Shown in pieces: positions 35,386 through 44,798 of a stretch of 64,000 bases of DNA (positions within the stretch are counted from its first letter, which is position 1; every line of letters starts with the position of its first letter). Both the position numbers and the translations under genes were made by a program. Origin of the DNA: Acidipila rosea (GTDB taxonomy: Bacteria; Acidobacteriota; Terriglobia; Terriglobales; Acidobacteriaceae); contig NZ_SMGK01000002.1 in assembly GCF_004339725.1 (NCBI RefSeq), positions 558,001 through 622,000 of the forward strand, in the 5' to 3' direction. Under the pieces are notes generated by a model. That model saw only the letters and a program-made list of their open reading frames with translations. It made no database searches and had not been told where the DNA came from.

Positions 35386-37419
35386 ATGACAGAAAAACAA
35401 AGTCTCTGGAACCCGGTAATTCTTCGCCAGGCCGTCATCGGCTCATTCACCAAGCTCGACCCGCGCCTCATGGTCAAGAACCCTGTGATGCTGGTTGTCG
35501 AGGCAGGCAGCCTGCTCACCACTGCGCTGCTCGTTGTCGATGCGCTCCACCACAGGCCGGGCTTTCGCTTTGACCTGCAGATCACGCTCTGGCTCTGGTT
35601 CACCGTGCTCTTTGCGAACTTCGCAGAAGCCATTGCCGAAGGCCGTGGCAAGGCCCAGGCAGACACGCTTCGCAAAGCCAAGGGCGAAACGATGGCTTAC
35701 CGCTATCGTCCCGACGGCTCCTTTGAGGCTGTATCCAGCGCAGCGCTCCGCACCGGCGATGTCATCAAGGTGGAGGCAGGCCAGTTCATCGCAGGAGACG
35801 GCGAGGTCGTCGAGGGCGTCGCCTCCGTCGATGAATCCGCCATCACCGGCGAGTCCGCGCCCGTTATCCGCGAAGCCGGCGGCGACCGCTCCGCCGTCAC
35901 CGGCGGCACGCGCGTGCTCTCCGACTGGATCAAGATTCGCATCACGTCCAACCCCGGCGAGACTTTCCTCGATCGCATGATCGCGCTCGTCGAGGGCGCA
36001 AGCCGCCAGAAGACGCCGAATGAGATTGCGCTGAGCATCCTGCTCTCCGGCCTCACCATCATCTTCCTGCTGGCGGTCGCAACGCTGCAGCCCTTCGCCA
36101 TCTACTCTCACGCACCGCAGACGATGTTCGTGCTCGTCTCGCTGCTCGTTTGCCTTATCCCCACCACGATCGGAGGCCTGCTCTCCGCTATCGGCATCGC
36201 AGGCATGGATCGCCTCGTCCAGTACAACGTGCTCGCCATGTCGGGCCGCGCCGTTGAGGCAGCGGGCGATGTCAACACGCTGCTGCTCGACAAGACCGGC
36301 ACCATCACTCTCGGCAATCGTCAGGCGACGGAGTTTTTCGCCGCACCCGGCATCAGCACCGAGCGACTCGCCGACGCAGCTCAGCTTGCCTCGCTGTCTG
36401 ACGAGACGCCGGAGGGGCGCTCCATCGTCGTGCTGGCCAAGGAGAAGTACAATCTGCGCGGCCGCGACCTCACCCACATGCGCGCCGAGTTTGTCGCCTT
36501 CACCGCGCAGACGCGCATGTCCGGCGTAGACCTGCCCGGCACAAGCATACGCAAAGGCTCCGCGGATGCCATCGCCCGTTACCTCGAGCAGCAGGGCTCT
36601 TCCATGCCGCGTAAGGTTACAGACAAGGTAGAGGAGATTGCGCGCCTGGGCGGCACGCCGCTGGTTGTCGCGGAGAACGAGACCGCGCTCGGTGTGGTCT
36701 ATCTCAAGGACATCGTGAAAGGCGGCCTCAGCGAACGCCTTGCGCGCCTGCGCGCCATGGGCATCCGCACCATCATGATCACCGGCGATAACCCCCTGAC
36801 CGCGGCAGTCATTGCTCGCGAAGCGGGCGTAGATGACTTCCTCGCCGAGGCAAAGCCGAAAGACAAAATGGACCTCATCAAGCTGGAGCAGAGCAAGGGT
36901 AAGCTGGTCGCGATGACCGGCGATGGTACGAACGACGCGCCCGCGCTCGCGCAGGCCGACGTGGGCGTAGCGATGAACTCCGGCACGCAGGCTGCGAAAG
37001 AGGCCGGCAATATGGTCGATCTCGACTCCAACCCGACCAAGCTCATCGAGATTGTAGAGATCGGCAAGCAGCTCCTGATGACGCGGGGCGCGCTCACCAC
37101 GTTCTCCATCGCCAACGATGTCGCAAAATATTTCGCGATCATTCCGGCCATGTTTGCCGGCGTCTTTCCCGTGCTCAACGCGTTGAACGTGATGCATCTC
37201 GCCACGCCGCATTCGGCCATTCTCTCGGCCGTCATCTTCAATGCGCTTATCATCATCGCGCTGGTGCCCCTCGCTCTGCGCGGTGTCCGGTACGAACCGA
37301 AATCGGCGCAGGCGCTCTTGCGGCGCAACCTGCTCGTCTACGGTGTCGGCGGCATCATCGTGCCGTTCCTCGGCATCAAGCTCATTGACGTGGTCATCAA
37401 CTCGCTCCACCTGGTCTAA
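35386..37419 (+). CDS. kdpB: Potassium-transporting ATPase subunit B (P-type ATPase)
   Basis: The ATP-hydrolysing subunit. The 677-residue protein has the phosphorylation motif DKTGT with D302, the actuator TGES (T154-S157) and the hinge [17 protein letters not shown]. The serine of TGES is the residue known in E. coli KdpB to be phosphorylated for inhibition. AAGGAG lies 11 nt before the ATG. It belongs to kdpFABC, and kdpC follows 11 nt after the stop. Confidence 0.97.
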   Translation: MTEKQSLWNPVILRQAVIGSFTKLDPRLMVKNPVMLVVEAGSLLTTALLVVDALHHRPGFRFDLQITLWLWFTVLFANFAEAIAEGRGKAQADTLRKAKGETMAYRYRPDGSFEAVSSAALRTGDVIKVEAGQFIAGDGEVVEGVASVDESAITGESAPVIREAGGDRSAVTGGTRVLSDWIKIRITSNPGETFLDRMIALVEGASRQKTPNEIALSILLSGLTIIFLLAVATLQPFAIYSHAPQTMFVLVSLLVCLIPTTIGGLLSAIGIAGMDRLVQYNVLAMSGRAVEAAGDVNTLLLDKTGTITLGNRQATEFFAAPGISTERLADAAQLASLSDETPEGRSIVVLAKEKYNLRGRDLTHMRAEFVAFTAQTRMSGVDLPGTSIRKGSADAIARYLEQQGSSMPRKVTDKVEEIARLGGTPLVVAENETALGVVYLKDIVKGGLSERLARLRAMGIRTIMITGDNPLTAAVIAREAGVDDFLAEAKPKDKMDLIKLEQSKGKLVAMTGDGTNDAPALAQADVGVAMNSGTQAAKEAGNMVDLDSNPTKLIEIVEIGKQLLMTRGALTTFSIANDVAKYFAIIPAMFAGVFPVLNALNVMHLATPHSAILSAVIFNALIIIALVPLALRGVRYEPKSAQALLRRNLLVYGVGGIIVPFLGIKLIDVVINSLHLV

Positions 37420-37430
37420 AAGGCGCTTCT

Positions 37431-37994
37431 ATGAAAAAGACCCTGTTCATCTCGATTCGCTTTACGCTGCTCACGGCTGTGCTGCTCGGCGTCGCTTATC
37501 CGCTTGCCGTCACTGCCTTCGCGCACTACGCCATGCCGCGCCAGGCTGACGGCAGTCTGCTTTCTGTCGACGGCCACATCGCGGGCTCGCAGCTCATCGG
37601 CCAGCAGTTTACAGGCGACAGATATTTTCACGGCCGTCCCTCTGCCGCGGGCAACGGCTACGATGCCACTTCATCCGGCGGCTCCAACTTCGCGCAGTCG
37701 AATGCAAAGCTCGTTGCCCGCATCAACCACGATGCAGCTGAGGATGCGGCGCGTACGGGCAAGCCCGCGCCCATCGATCTGGTCACTGCTTCAGCGTCTG
37801 GCCTCGATCCTGACATCACTCCCGCAGGTGCGCTCTATCAGGTCAATCGTGTCGCCGAGGCGCGGCACATGGACCCCCAGCAGCTGCGCTCGCTCGTGGA
37901 GGCGCACATCACCGGGCGCCAGTTCGGCTTCCTCGGCGAACCTCGCGTCAATGTGCTTGAGCTGAATCTCGCCCTCGACCAAAGCAGCCGGTAG
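37431..37994 (+). CDS. kdpC: Potassium-transporting ATPase subunit C
   Basis: Single-pass subunit that increases the affinity of the complex. The 187-residue protein has an N-terminal membrane helix (about 8-30), then the conserved GQQFTGDRYFHGRPSAAG, SGGSNFAQSNAKL, SASGLDPDITPAGALYQ and the C-terminal LGEPRVNVLELN. It ends the operon. Its stop is 6 nt from the convergent kynU stop and no terminator is seen there, so opposing transcripts may overlap. Confidence 0.95.
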   Translation: MKKTLFISIRFTLLTAVLLGVAYPLAVTAFAHYAMPRQADGSLLSVDGHIAGSQLIGQQFTGDRYFHGRPSAAGNGYDATSSGGSNFAQSNAKLVARINHDAAEDAARTGKPAPIDLVTASASGLDPDITPAGALYQVNRVAEARHMDPQQLRSLVEAHITGRQFGFLGEPRVNVLELNLALDQSSR

Positions 37995-38000
37995 GACTGC

Positions 38001-39206
38001 CTAGAGAGCGGACGCCCGTTCTTCTTCGACAGCCGCGCGCAGCGATTTCGCCGCGAACCTCAGCTCCTCTTCGCGTGTCAGGCAGTCGGGGCAGAGGCGA
38101 AGCCACTCGCCACGCGCATCGGTGATCACGCCTTGCTCCTCCAGTCGCGCTACGACCGCCTGCGCTTCCGCGAGTCGCACGGCGAGAAACGCGCCATGCG
38201 CGGCATCGCCACCAACCGCTTCGATGCCTTCCGCAGCAAGCAGCGTCTTCAACCGGCGCAGTCGGTCGAGTCCGTAAGCGCGCAGCCGCTCCACTCCTGC
38301 TGTCAGCGTAAATTGCTGCCCGCTGCGCGCCTGGTAATAGGTCAGCACCGGCGGCGTGCCTTCGAGAAACGCGTCGCCGCCCGGCCGCAGCACGGGCACC
38401 TCACTGCGCTCATAGGCAAAGGTTGCAGCCTTGGCGAACCAGCCCGTATCGAGTGGCCGCAGACCACTCTCCATCACCTCAGGCGACAGGTAGAGGAAGC
38501 ACGCGCCCGGACCACCGCGCAGGTATTTGTAGCTGCCCCCGATCATGAAATCCGCCTTCATCGCCGCCACATCGACCGGCAGAACTCCGACGGCATGATA
38601 GGCATCCACCAACAGCCTCGCCCTCTTGCGATGACAGGCCTCGGCCAGGGCGTCGAGATCTTCCATCACCTGCCCGGTCATAAACATCACCTGCGAGACG
38701 ACCACCAGGTCAGTACGATCGTCGAGTGCCTCGATCAGCTGGCGAGCTGAAAACTCTCCTCGAACATCAGCCTCGACCCAACGCATCTCAATCCGTCCCA
38801 GAGCGGCATACTGCTTCAGCAGAATGTCCACCGAGTCGAACTCGCCGCGCGTCGAGAGCACGCGAGGCGTGCCCGGCAATGCATTCAACACGGCGCGAAG
38901 CCCTTGCCCTGCGGAGGTCTTCGGCACGACGCAGTCCACTCGCGGCGCGTGGATCAGCTCGGCGATTCGCGAGCGAAATGCATGCTCCTCCTCAAGCCAG
39001 TCGTCCCACGCATGGCCGAGCCTGCTTTCCCACAACCGCGTGGCTTCCACGACATCGTCGCGCATCTGGTCAAGCGGACGCCCCAGCGAATGATTCGCCA
39101 GATAGATACGATCACTCGCGAGCACGCGGGAAAACAGCGGCGCCACATATTTCGCGACCGCGTCTTCGGTTAGCGGCCCGCTGCCCAGCTGCGCGAGCGC
39201 CTTCAC
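38001..39206 (-). CDS. kynU: Kynureninase
   Basis: A PLP enzyme that cleaves kynurenine to anthranilate and alanine. The PLP lysine is in [17 protein letters not shown]. Upstream are [32 protein letters not shown] and [16 protein letters not shown], all typical. The start is GTG at 39206, overlapping the kynA stop as GTGA; the longer open frame upstream is kynA read in another frame. The protein is 401 residues. With kynA it forms a two-enzyme route from tryptophan toward anthranilate. Kynurenine formamidase, needed between them, is not adjacent. Confidence 0.92.
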   Translation of the reverse strand: MKALAQLGSGPLTEDAVAKYVAPLFSRVLASDRIYLANHSLGRPLDQMRDDVVEATRLWESRLGHAWDDWLEEEHAFRSRIAELIHAPRVDCVVPKTSAGQGLRAVLNALPGTPRVLSTRGEFDSVDILLKQYAALGRIEMRWVEADVRGEFSARQLIEALDDRTDLVVVSQVMFMTGQVMEDLDALAEACHRKRARLLVDAYHAVGVLPVDVAAMKADFMIGGSYKYLRGGPGACFLYLSPEVMESGLRPLDTGWFAKAATFAYERSEVPVLRPGGDAFLEGTPPVLTYYQARSGQQFTLTAGVERLRAYGLDRLRRLKTLLAAEGIEAVGGDAAHGAFLAVRLAEAQAVVARLEEQGVITDARGEWLRLCPDCLTREEELRFAAKSLRAAVEEERASAL

Positions 39207-40054
39207 TTCTGCCCCAGCCCTGTCCGCACCGCGAGCAGCTCTGGGAAGAATGTCAGCTCTAGCGCCTGCCGCAGAAAGCCCACGCCTGATGAGCCGCCTG
39301 TGCCCCGCTTGAATCCGATGATGCGCTCCACCGTCTTCATGTGACGAAAGCGCCAGAGTTGAAAATACTCCTCCACATCGACCAGCTTTTCGCACATCTC
39401 GTAGGCGTCCCACTGGCCGCGCGGGTTCTGATAGATCTCGCGAAACACTTCAATCAACGCGTCGTTCTTCGTGTGCGGCTCAGTCCAGTCGCGTTCGACA
39501 CATGCTGTCGGAACCGCCAGCCCACGCCGCGCCAGATGGCGCAGGAATTCGTCATAGAGGCTCGGCGCTTCCAGCACCGCCGTCAGCTCCGCATGGATCG
39601 CCGCATCGTGGCGAAAGACCACCAGCGCATCGCGATTCTTATTCCCCAACAGGAACTCCAGCATCCTGTACTGCCACGATTGGAAGCCGGAAGCGCTGCC
39701 CAGCACGCCGCGAAACTCCGCGTACTCCGAGGGCGTAAGCGTCTCCAGCACGGCCCACTGGTCGAAGAGCTGCATCTGGATCAGCTTGACCCGCGACAGG
39801 ATCTTGAAGCATGGATCGAGCTGGTCCTGCTGCACGAAGCGTATCGCCGCGGTCAGCTCGTGGATCATCAGCTTCATCCACAGCTCAGCCACCTGGTGTT
39901 GAATGATGAAGAGCGTCTCATCATGATGCGGCGGCGTAGAAAGTGGCCGCTGCTGCGCCAGCAGCCCTTCCAGGCACAGGTAGCCGCTGTAGCTCATGCG
40001 ATCCGCAAAATCCGTAACGATGCCGCCCTCAAGCGGCCTGCGGTTGTCCTCCAT
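39203..40054 (-). CDS. kynA: Tryptophan 2,3-dioxygenase
   Basis: A heme enzyme that opens the indole ring of tryptophan. The 283-residue protein begins [11 protein letters not shown]; family motifs are [30 protein letters not shown] (active-site histidine and substrate contacts) and [22 protein letters not shown] with the heme-ligand histidine. The start is ATG 40054, 2 nt after the antiporter stop and preceded by GAGGGG. Translation is probably coupled to the antiporter upstream and kynU downstream. Confidence 0.95.
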   Translation of the reverse strand: MEDNRRPLEGGIVTDFADRMSYSGYLCLEGLLAQQRPLSTPPHHDETLFIIQHQVAELWMKLMIHELTAAIRFVQQDQLDPCFKILSRVKLIQMQLFDQWAVLETLTPSEYAEFRGVLGSASGFQSWQYRMLEFLLGNKNRDALVVFRHDAAIHAELTAVLEAPSLYDEFLRHLARRGLAVPTACVERDWTEPHTKNDALIEVFREIYQNPRGQWDAYEMCEKLVDVEEYFQLWRFRHMKTVERIIGFKRGTGGSSGVGFLRQALELTFFPELLAVRTGLGQK

Positions 40055-40056
40055 CT

Positions 40057-41328
40057 TCACCCCTCGGCAGCCTGCGCTGCACCTACGGCCATTGTTCGAC
40101 GCGCATCCCGCCGCGCCAGCGCAGGCATGCTCAGCCCCTGCACGACGATAGCGAAAACTACCACGATATAGGTAACCGCGAGCAGCAGATCCTTCGTCCC
40201 ATTCATAGGCAGAGAGAGCGCCAGCGCCAGCGAAAGCCCGCCGCGCAGCCCGCCCCACGTGAGCAGAGCAATTTCAGAACGAAGCCCGTGCCTGCCCCAG
40301 TGTAGAGGCGTCATTACGCCTGCCACGGTCACGCCGCGCGCGAGCAGGACCACCGGAATCGCCAGCGCACCGGCCAGCAGAAACTTGAAAGGAAAGCTCA
40401 TGATGAGCATCTCGAGTCCGAGCAGCATGAACAGAACTGCATTGAGAATGCCATCCACCAGCTCCCAGAACTTGTCGAGATAGTCATTTGCAGCCGCCGA
40501 AACCACCGACGATTGCTCTCGCCGCGCGCTCAGCACCAGCCCCGCCACCACCGCCTCCAACGGAGCGGAAACATGCAGCGCATCGGCCAGCGCGTAGCCG
40601 CCCATGGCCAGCGCCAGCGTCAGCAGGATCTCCGTCTGGTAGTCGTTCACGCGAACCAGCAGCGCGCTCGTCAGAAAGCCCGCAGCCAGACCGATCGCGA
40701 TGCCGCCGCCCGCCGCGACCGCCAGCAGCCGCACTATCCCCAGGAACCCAGGCAGGTGTCCGCTGGAGGAAGCCTCCAGCAGCGTCACAAACAGCACGGC
40801 ACCCACACCATCATTGAAGAGAGACTCGCCCGCAAGCAGCGTCTCCAGCCGTTTCGGCCCGTTCACGCTGCGCAGAATCGCGAGCACTGCGATAGGATCC
40901 GTCGGAGAAATCAGGGCGCCGAAGAGCAGGCACGCCGTCATCGGCACCTCCAGCCGGATCAGGTGGAAGACGCCCCACATCAACAGCGCCACCAGAATCG
41001 TCGAGACCATGGTGCCCACCACCGCAAGCAGCAGCACAGGCAGCTTGTGTCTTCGCAGCCTCACCGAATCCAGATGCAGCGAACCGGCGAAGAGCAGAAA
41101 CGCGAGCATGCCGTGCAGTACGATCTGCGGAAAGTCAATCTGCGAGACAGCGCTCATCGTCCAGTGGTGAACGCCGCTCAACCGGCCCACAGCGACCACC
41201 ACGAGCGACAGGGACAGCGCCAGCATGGTGACGCCGATGGTCGGCGTCACTCGCAGCCAGCGATAGTTGAAAAAGCTCAGCAGCGCCGCAATGGTGATGA
41301 GCATGCTGATCAGTTCAAAAGGGGTCAT
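40057..41328 (-). CDS. Cation:proton antiporter (NhaP/CPA1-like)
   Basis: A 423-residue protein with about 12 membrane segments. The conserved acidic pair region is [17 protein letters not shown], and [14 protein letters not shown] is the ion-binding signature of the CPA1 family. [17 protein letters not shown] follows near the C-terminus. It exchanges Na+ or K+ for protons; the ion cannot be told. It is the first gene of a tightly packed operon with kynA and kynU, an unusual partnership. Two ATGs lie 10 bp apart at its start because GGGGTCATC is tandemly duplicated; the upstream one opens only a seven-codon frame. Confidence 0.93.
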   Translation of the reverse strand: MTPFELISMLITIAALLSFFNYRWLRVTPTIGVTMLALSLSLVVVAVGRLSGVHHWTMSAVSQIDFPQIVLHGMLAFLLFAGSLHLDSVRLRRHKLPVLLLAVVGTMVSTILVALLMWGVFHLIRLEVPMTACLLFGALISPTDPIAVLAILRSVNGPKRLETLLAGESLFNDGVGAVLFVTLLEASSSGHLPGFLGIVRLLAVAAGGGIAIGLAAGFLTSALLVRVNDYQTEILLTLALAMGGYALADALHVSAPLEAVVAGLVLSARREQSSVVSAAANDYLDKFWELVDGILNAVLFMLLGLEMLIMSFPFKFLLAGALAIPVVLLARGVTVAGVMTPLHWGRHGLRSEIALLTWGGLRGGLSLALALSLPMNGTKDLLLAVTYIVVVFAIVVQGLSMPALARRDARRTMAVGAAQAAEG

Positions 41329-41415
41329 CAGGGGTCATCCGTTCGGCCTTCTCTGCTGCGATGCCATTTTTCACCCAAAGTGGCTGCAAAAAAATCTTTT
41401 TCCGCCAAAAAGCAA

Positions 41416-41446
41416 AATGGGCAGGAGGCGAGAGCCCCTGCCCATT
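41416..41446 (-). terminator. Terminator of secG
   Basis: AATGGGCAGG (41416-41425) pairs with CCTGCCCATT (41437-41446) around an 11-nt loop. In the minus direction the stem is followed by TTGCTTTTTGG, a T-rich tail. It ends 16 nt after the secG stop. Confidence 0.88.
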
Positions 41447-41462
41447 CAAAAATCCTTAGCGC

Positions 41463-41756
41463 TTACTTTTTCGCGGGAGCGCTCGTCGTCGTCTTGGTAC
41501 CCTCAAGCACCGAGTGGGTGCTGGAGTGCTTCTGCATCATCACCGTCAGAGTGATGGAAGTAATCATGAAAATCACGGCACACCAGGTCGTCAGCTTGGT
41601 CAGTAGATTGGCTGCACCGCGAGGGCCAAATGCCGTCTGGGAACCCTGGCCGCCAAATGCCCCGGCGAGGTCCGCGCTCTTGCCCTGCTGCAGCAGAACG
41701 ACACCGATCAGAAAGAGGCAGACGACAACATGTACAGCGATAACGAAATAGATCAT
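41463..41756 (-). CDS. secG: Protein translocase subunit SecG
   Basis: Small partner of SecYE in protein export. The 97-residue protein has two membrane segments (about 3-22 and 55-75) with the conserved loop VLLQQGKSADLAGAFGG between them and FGPRGAANLLTKLT before the second. The Lys/Thr/Ala-rich C-terminus is variable in the family. It is followed by a strong terminator and preceded by tRNA-Leu on the same strand. Confidence 0.94.
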   Translation of the reverse strand: MIYFVIAVHVVVCLFLIGVVLLQQGKSADLAGAFGGQGSQTAFGPRGAANLLTKLTTWCAVIFMITSITLTVMMQKHSSTHSVLEGTKTTTSAPAKK

Positions 41757-41799
41757 TTGTGTGTTTTCTTAGACCTTGTATAGCCTGACTCTGATTGTT

Positions 41800-41884
41800 T
41801 GGTGCGGAAGAGGGGACTTGAACCCCTATGCCTCTCGGCGCCACCCCCTCAAGATGGTGTGTCTGCCAATTTCACCACTTCCGC
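41800..41884 (-). tRNA. tRNA-Leu (anticodon GAG)
   Basis: An 85-nt class II tRNA. The acceptor stem is GCGGAAG/CTTCCGC, with discriminator A and an encoded CCA (plus-strand TGG at 41800-41802). The anticodon stem CCATC/GGTGG, with one G-U pair, closes the loop TTGAGGG, giving anticodon GAG. A long variable arm (CGCCGAGAGGC region) and the T-loop GGTTCAAGTCC are as expected for leucine. It decodes CUC and CUU. Confidence 0.96.
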
Positions 41885-42018
41885 ACTGCCAACTGCTGCC
41901 TGACTCTTATGAAGTATAGCAAAGCTCAGCGACTCTGCACGATGCAGTCTTGCACAGATTAGATTGCCGCTGCTCCGCACCTCTTTTCAGGTGCAGATAC
42001 CGCTCCATCTCCTTCATT

Positions 42019-42720
42019 CTAAAAATGGCGCCCCAGCTCCGCAAACCTTGCCAGCTCCAGCAGCCGTCGTCCTTCTTTCGCCTCTGCCACCTGGTCGTGC
42101 TCCAGCACCCAGGTATGAGGATGCTTGATGAAAATGGCGTTCAGCCCCACTGCCAGGGCAGGATTGATGTCCGACTTCGGGCTGTTCCCAATCATCCAGG
42201 CGCTGTCCGGAGATAGTCCATGCCGCCGCACCACGGAGCTGTACGCGTGAGTATCCTTCTCCCGCGGCACCTCCACCGCGCTGAAGCACGCAGCCACCCC
42301 CGACCGCGAGAGCTTGTCGGCCTGCTCGGCCTCGTTGCCCTTCGTCATCAGGATCAGTCGATGGCGCGAGCAGAGCTCCTGCAGCGTCTCCTCCACGCCC
42401 GGCAGCAGCTCTATCTCCTGCGCAGCGATGGAGTTGGCGAAGTTCGCCACCTGCTCTCGATTCTCCGCCGTGAGCGGCTCGCAGCTCAGCCGCTCGTAGC
42501 AGGTCAGCAGTGAATGGCGGAAGCTGCTCATTCCATATCCGTGCATCCGCACGGTCTCGCGCTCCACTTCATTCAGCTTCTCGCGGACCTCTTCGCGGCT
42601 GTGCTCCTTGTGATCCAAAAACGAAATAAACGAAGCAATCGCACGTTCGAAGTAGATATTGTTTTCCCACAGCGTGTCGTCTGCATCAATAAGAAGTGTC
42701 TGACCGGATACGAATCGCAT
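42019..42720 (-). CDS. HAD-superfamily hydrolase
   Basis: A 233-residue phosphatase-like protein. Motif I is LLIDADDTLWENN with the nucleophilic aspartate, motif II is LILMTKGN, and the C-terminal motif is AWMIGNSPKSDINPALAVG with the acidic pair. The helical cap lies between about residues 25 and 110. The substrate is unknown. There is no Shine-Dalgarno; TACCCT lies exactly 6 nt before the ATG. Confidence 0.88.
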   Translation of the reverse strand: MRFVSGQTLLIDADDTLWENNIYFERAIASFISFLDHKEHSREEVREKLNEVERETVRMHGYGMSSFRHSLLTCYERLSCEPLTAENREQVANFANSIAAQEIELLPGVEETLQELCSRHRLILMTKGNEAEQADKLSRSGVAACFSAVEVPREKDTHAYSSVVRRHGLSPDSAWMIGNSPKSDINPALAVGLNAIFIKHPHTWVLEHDQVAEAKEGRRLLELARFAELGRHF

Positions 42721-42726
42721 ACCTTG

Positions 42727-42732
42727 AGGGTA
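42727..42732 (-). promoter_or_regulatory. TANNNT -10-like box of the HAD gene
   Basis: TACCCT on the minus strand, then CAAGGT, then ATG 42720. This is the same 6-nt spacing as in the desulfurase, ThiO-like, miaB and hpt genes. Confidence 0.4.
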
Positions 42733-42840
42733 ACAGTGGCGATAGTCTTCGGGGCAGCAATCGGGGCTCGCATTTCCTGGTTCGACTAAGGGAGAGCCAT
42801 TTCATAACTTCGCAGGGTCAACTGCTGCCTTTGAGATGGA

Positions 42841-43860
42841 ATGCATAGAAAAATCCCATTCTTCTGCCTGCTGCTACTACTTCTTCCCTCCGCCTGCCTT
42901 CGTGCGCACGCCTCCGCTTCGCTGTTGCTCGAGGAGCCCTTCGGCGCCTTTGGGGCACTCAACCCCACAGGCCACGCGGCCATCTATCTCGACCGCGTAT
43001 GCGCGGAGACACCTACCCTGCTGCGCCGCTGCGGCCCGGGCGAGAGCGGTGCAGTCATCAGCCGCTACCACCGCGTCGGCGGGTATGACTGGCTCGCTAT
43101 CCCTCTGCTGCCCTATCTCTACGCCGTTCAATACGCCAGCGATGTTCCGCATTACGCCGATGCGAAGCTCGAAGCCAGGCTGCGCAACCGCTATCGTGAA
43201 GCTCATCTGCTCGCCTACGTTCCCGATCAGCCCGGAGTGGAAATGCCGGGCGGCGAATGGACGCAGCTCATCGGCGCATCCTACGACCGCAAAATCTATG
43301 GCTATGAGCTGGACACAACGCCGGAGCAGGACAATCGCTTCATCCAGACTTTTAACTCGGCACACAACCGCGCACATTTCAACCTGCTGTTCCGCAACTG
43401 CGCGAACTTTTCTGCGAACGTGATCGACTTCTACTTTCCACGCTCCGTGCGCAGAAACTTTCTGGTGGATGCCGGAATCATGACGCCGAAGCAGGTGGCT
43501 TACCGCTTCGTGCGCTATGGCCGCCGGCATCAGGCCCTTCACCCGAAGACATTCGTGATCCCCCAGGTCCCGGGGACCATTCGCCGCAGCCGCAATGTCA
43601 ACGGTGTAATCGAGTCCCTGATCAAAACCAAGCCCTACGTACTGCCGCTCGCGCTGCTGCACCCTTACTTCACGGGCACTCTGGTCGCAGCCTACTTCGG
43701 CGATCGCCGCTTTCAGCCGGACTCTACCGCGCAGGTCTTTGATCCCGCACTGCCTCCCGCTGCCGTCCTCGCCGAGCAGACAGTTCCCCTGCCCGCTGCT
43801 CAGGCCGGATGGCTATCGGAAACCACAGATACGCAGGCATCCAGCGGCGAAAGCGAATAA
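42841..43860 (+). CDS. Exported protein with a papain-like (NlpC/LRAT/DUF4105-like) His...Cys pattern
   Basis: A 339-residue protein with an N-terminal signal (HRKIPFFCLLLLLLPSACLRAHA). The mature part has a histidine in NPTGHAAIYLDRVC (about residue 40) and later HFNLLFRNCANFSANVIDFYFP (about 180-200). This H...N-C-F arrangement is that of permuted papain-fold peptidases or acyltransferases. The call rests on the pattern only. The C-terminal 140 residues are unrecognised. The next gene follows after 10 nt, so the two may share a transcript. The 120-nt gap before it holds the HAD-gene promoter and nothing else I can name. Confidence 0.6.
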   Translation: MHRKIPFFCLLLLLLPSACLRAHASASLLLEEPFGAFGALNPTGHAAIYLDRVCAETPTLLRRCGPGESGAVISRYHRVGGYDWLAIPLLPYLYAVQYASDVPHYADAKLEARLRNRYREAHLLAYVPDQPGVEMPGGEWTQLIGASYDRKIYGYELDTTPEQDNRFIQTFNSAHNRAHFNLLFRNCANFSANVIDFYFPRSVRRNFLVDAGIMTPKQVAYRFVRYGRRHQALHPKTFVIPQVPGTIRRSRNVNGVIESLIKTKPYVLPLALLHPYFTGTLVAAYFGDRRFQPDSTAQVFDPALPPAAVLAEQTVPLPAAQAGWLSETTDTQASSGESE

Positions 43861-43863
43861 ACT
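43858..43863 (+). promoter_or_regulatory. TANNNT -10-like box of the MBL-fold gene
   Basis: TAAACT, overlapping the stop codon of the upstream gene, ends 7 nt before ATG 43871. No Shine-Dalgarno is present in the gap. Confidence 0.35.
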
Positions 43864-43870
43864 GGCTCTT

Positions 43871-44497
43871 ATGATTCTGGAAACATTCCCGGTGGGGCTG
43901 CTCTCCTGCAACTGCACGATCCTCGGCGACGAGGAGGGCGGCGAAGCTATCGTGGTTGATCCCGGCGACGACGTTCCCGGCATTCTGGCGCGGCTTGCCC
44001 GTCATCACCTGACCCTCAAGCAGATCATCATCACCCACGCGCACATCGATCACGTGGGCGGCGCAGCGAAGCTCAAGGCTGCCACGGGCGCGCCTATCCT
44101 GCTCAACCAGAACGATCTGCCGCTGCTCGAGATGCTCTCCGCCCAGGCCGCATGGCTCGGCGTCGAAATGCCCGAATGGGTTCCACCCGATCAGCACGCT
44201 GCCGACAACCTGGTCATCGGGCTTAAGAAATTTCCGGGCATCGTCCTCCACACCCCAGGACACACTGAGGGCAGCATCAGCCTTCACTTTGCGCCGGAAA
44301 AGCTGCTCATCGCCGGAGACACTCTCTTTGCCGGGACCATCGGGCGCACAGACCTGCCCGGCGGCAACATGAAAAAGATCCTCACCTCGATCCATGACCG
44401 GCTCTTACCGCTGCCCGATGAAACCCGCGTGATCCCCGGCCACGGCAACAAAACCACCATCGGCCACGAGCGCAAGTCCAACCCCTTTCTCGTTTAA
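43871..44497 (+). CDS. MBL-fold metallo-hydrolase (glyoxalase II-like)
   Basis: A 208-residue metallo-beta-lactamase-fold enzyme. The metal motif is ITHAHIDHVGGA (HxHxDH), with further ligands in LHTPGHTEGS, AGDTLFAGTIGRTD and VIPGHGNKT. This set matches the glyoxalase II/YcbL-like hydrolases acting on thioesters. ATG 43871 is used; the open frame upstream belongs to the preceding gene read in another frame. Neighbours do not reveal the substrate. Confidence 0.92.
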   Translation: MILETFPVGLLSCNCTILGDEEGGEAIVVDPGDDVPGILARLARHHLTLKQIIITHAHIDHVGGAAKLKAATGAPILLNQNDLPLLEMLSAQAAWLGVEMPEWVPPDQHAADNLVIGLKKFPGIVLHTPGHTEGSISLHFAPEKLLIAGDTLFAGTIGRTDLPGGNMKKILTSIHDRLLPLPDETRVIPGHGNKTTIGHERKSNPFLV

Positions 44498-44555
44498 AGA
44501 GGGGGAGCCGCTGCCGCCTGCAGACTGTATACTCTGGGGCGAGGCTTCCTTCATC

Positions 44556-44798
44556 ATGTTTTCAGCAATGCGGTTCGTGTGGAACGCGACACGCGGAGCA
44601 CGACTGCGCCCGTGGCGTAGCGAATACATCAAGTGGCGGATCGAGACTTATTCCGGGATGAAAGCCGAGAGCCTGACCCGGAAGGATGTTCTCGGTTTCC
44701 TGTGGCGCGAGAAGGCGAACCTGCTCAGGTTTCTGCGATGGACGGGCGAGATGGAGTCCGCTGCTCAGCGCTTGAGTAAGTCAACGGAGAGACCTTGA
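44556..44798 (+). CDS. Small hypothetical protein overlapping the xylanase gene
   Basis: An 80-residue, basic, mostly helical protein rich in Trp and Arg (WRSEYIKWRIETYSG; FLWREKANLLRFLRW). There is no membrane segment, signal peptide or known domain. Its TGA overlaps the TTG start of the xylanase gene (TTGA, 44795-44798), evidence that it is translated. TATACT at 44527-44532 may be its promoter -10. Confidence 0.65.
   Translation: MFSAMRFVWNATRGARLRPWRSEYIKWRIETYSGMKAESLTRKDVLGFLWREKANLLRFLRWTGEMESAAQRLSKSTERP

Noticed and set aside
35443-37410. A 655-codon open frame on the minus strand
   Set aside because: It is antisense to kdpB, which has all its P-type ATPase motifs. Long antisense frames are common in GC-rich coding DNA, and the translation is low-complexity (Arg/Asp/Glu/His-rich) with no domain.
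41800-41884. Reading the tRNA anticodon as UGA (serine)
   Set aside because: Shifting the loop by one base breaks the five-pair anticodon stem. The pairing CCATC/GGTGG puts GAG at 34-36, and the arm sizes fit leucine.
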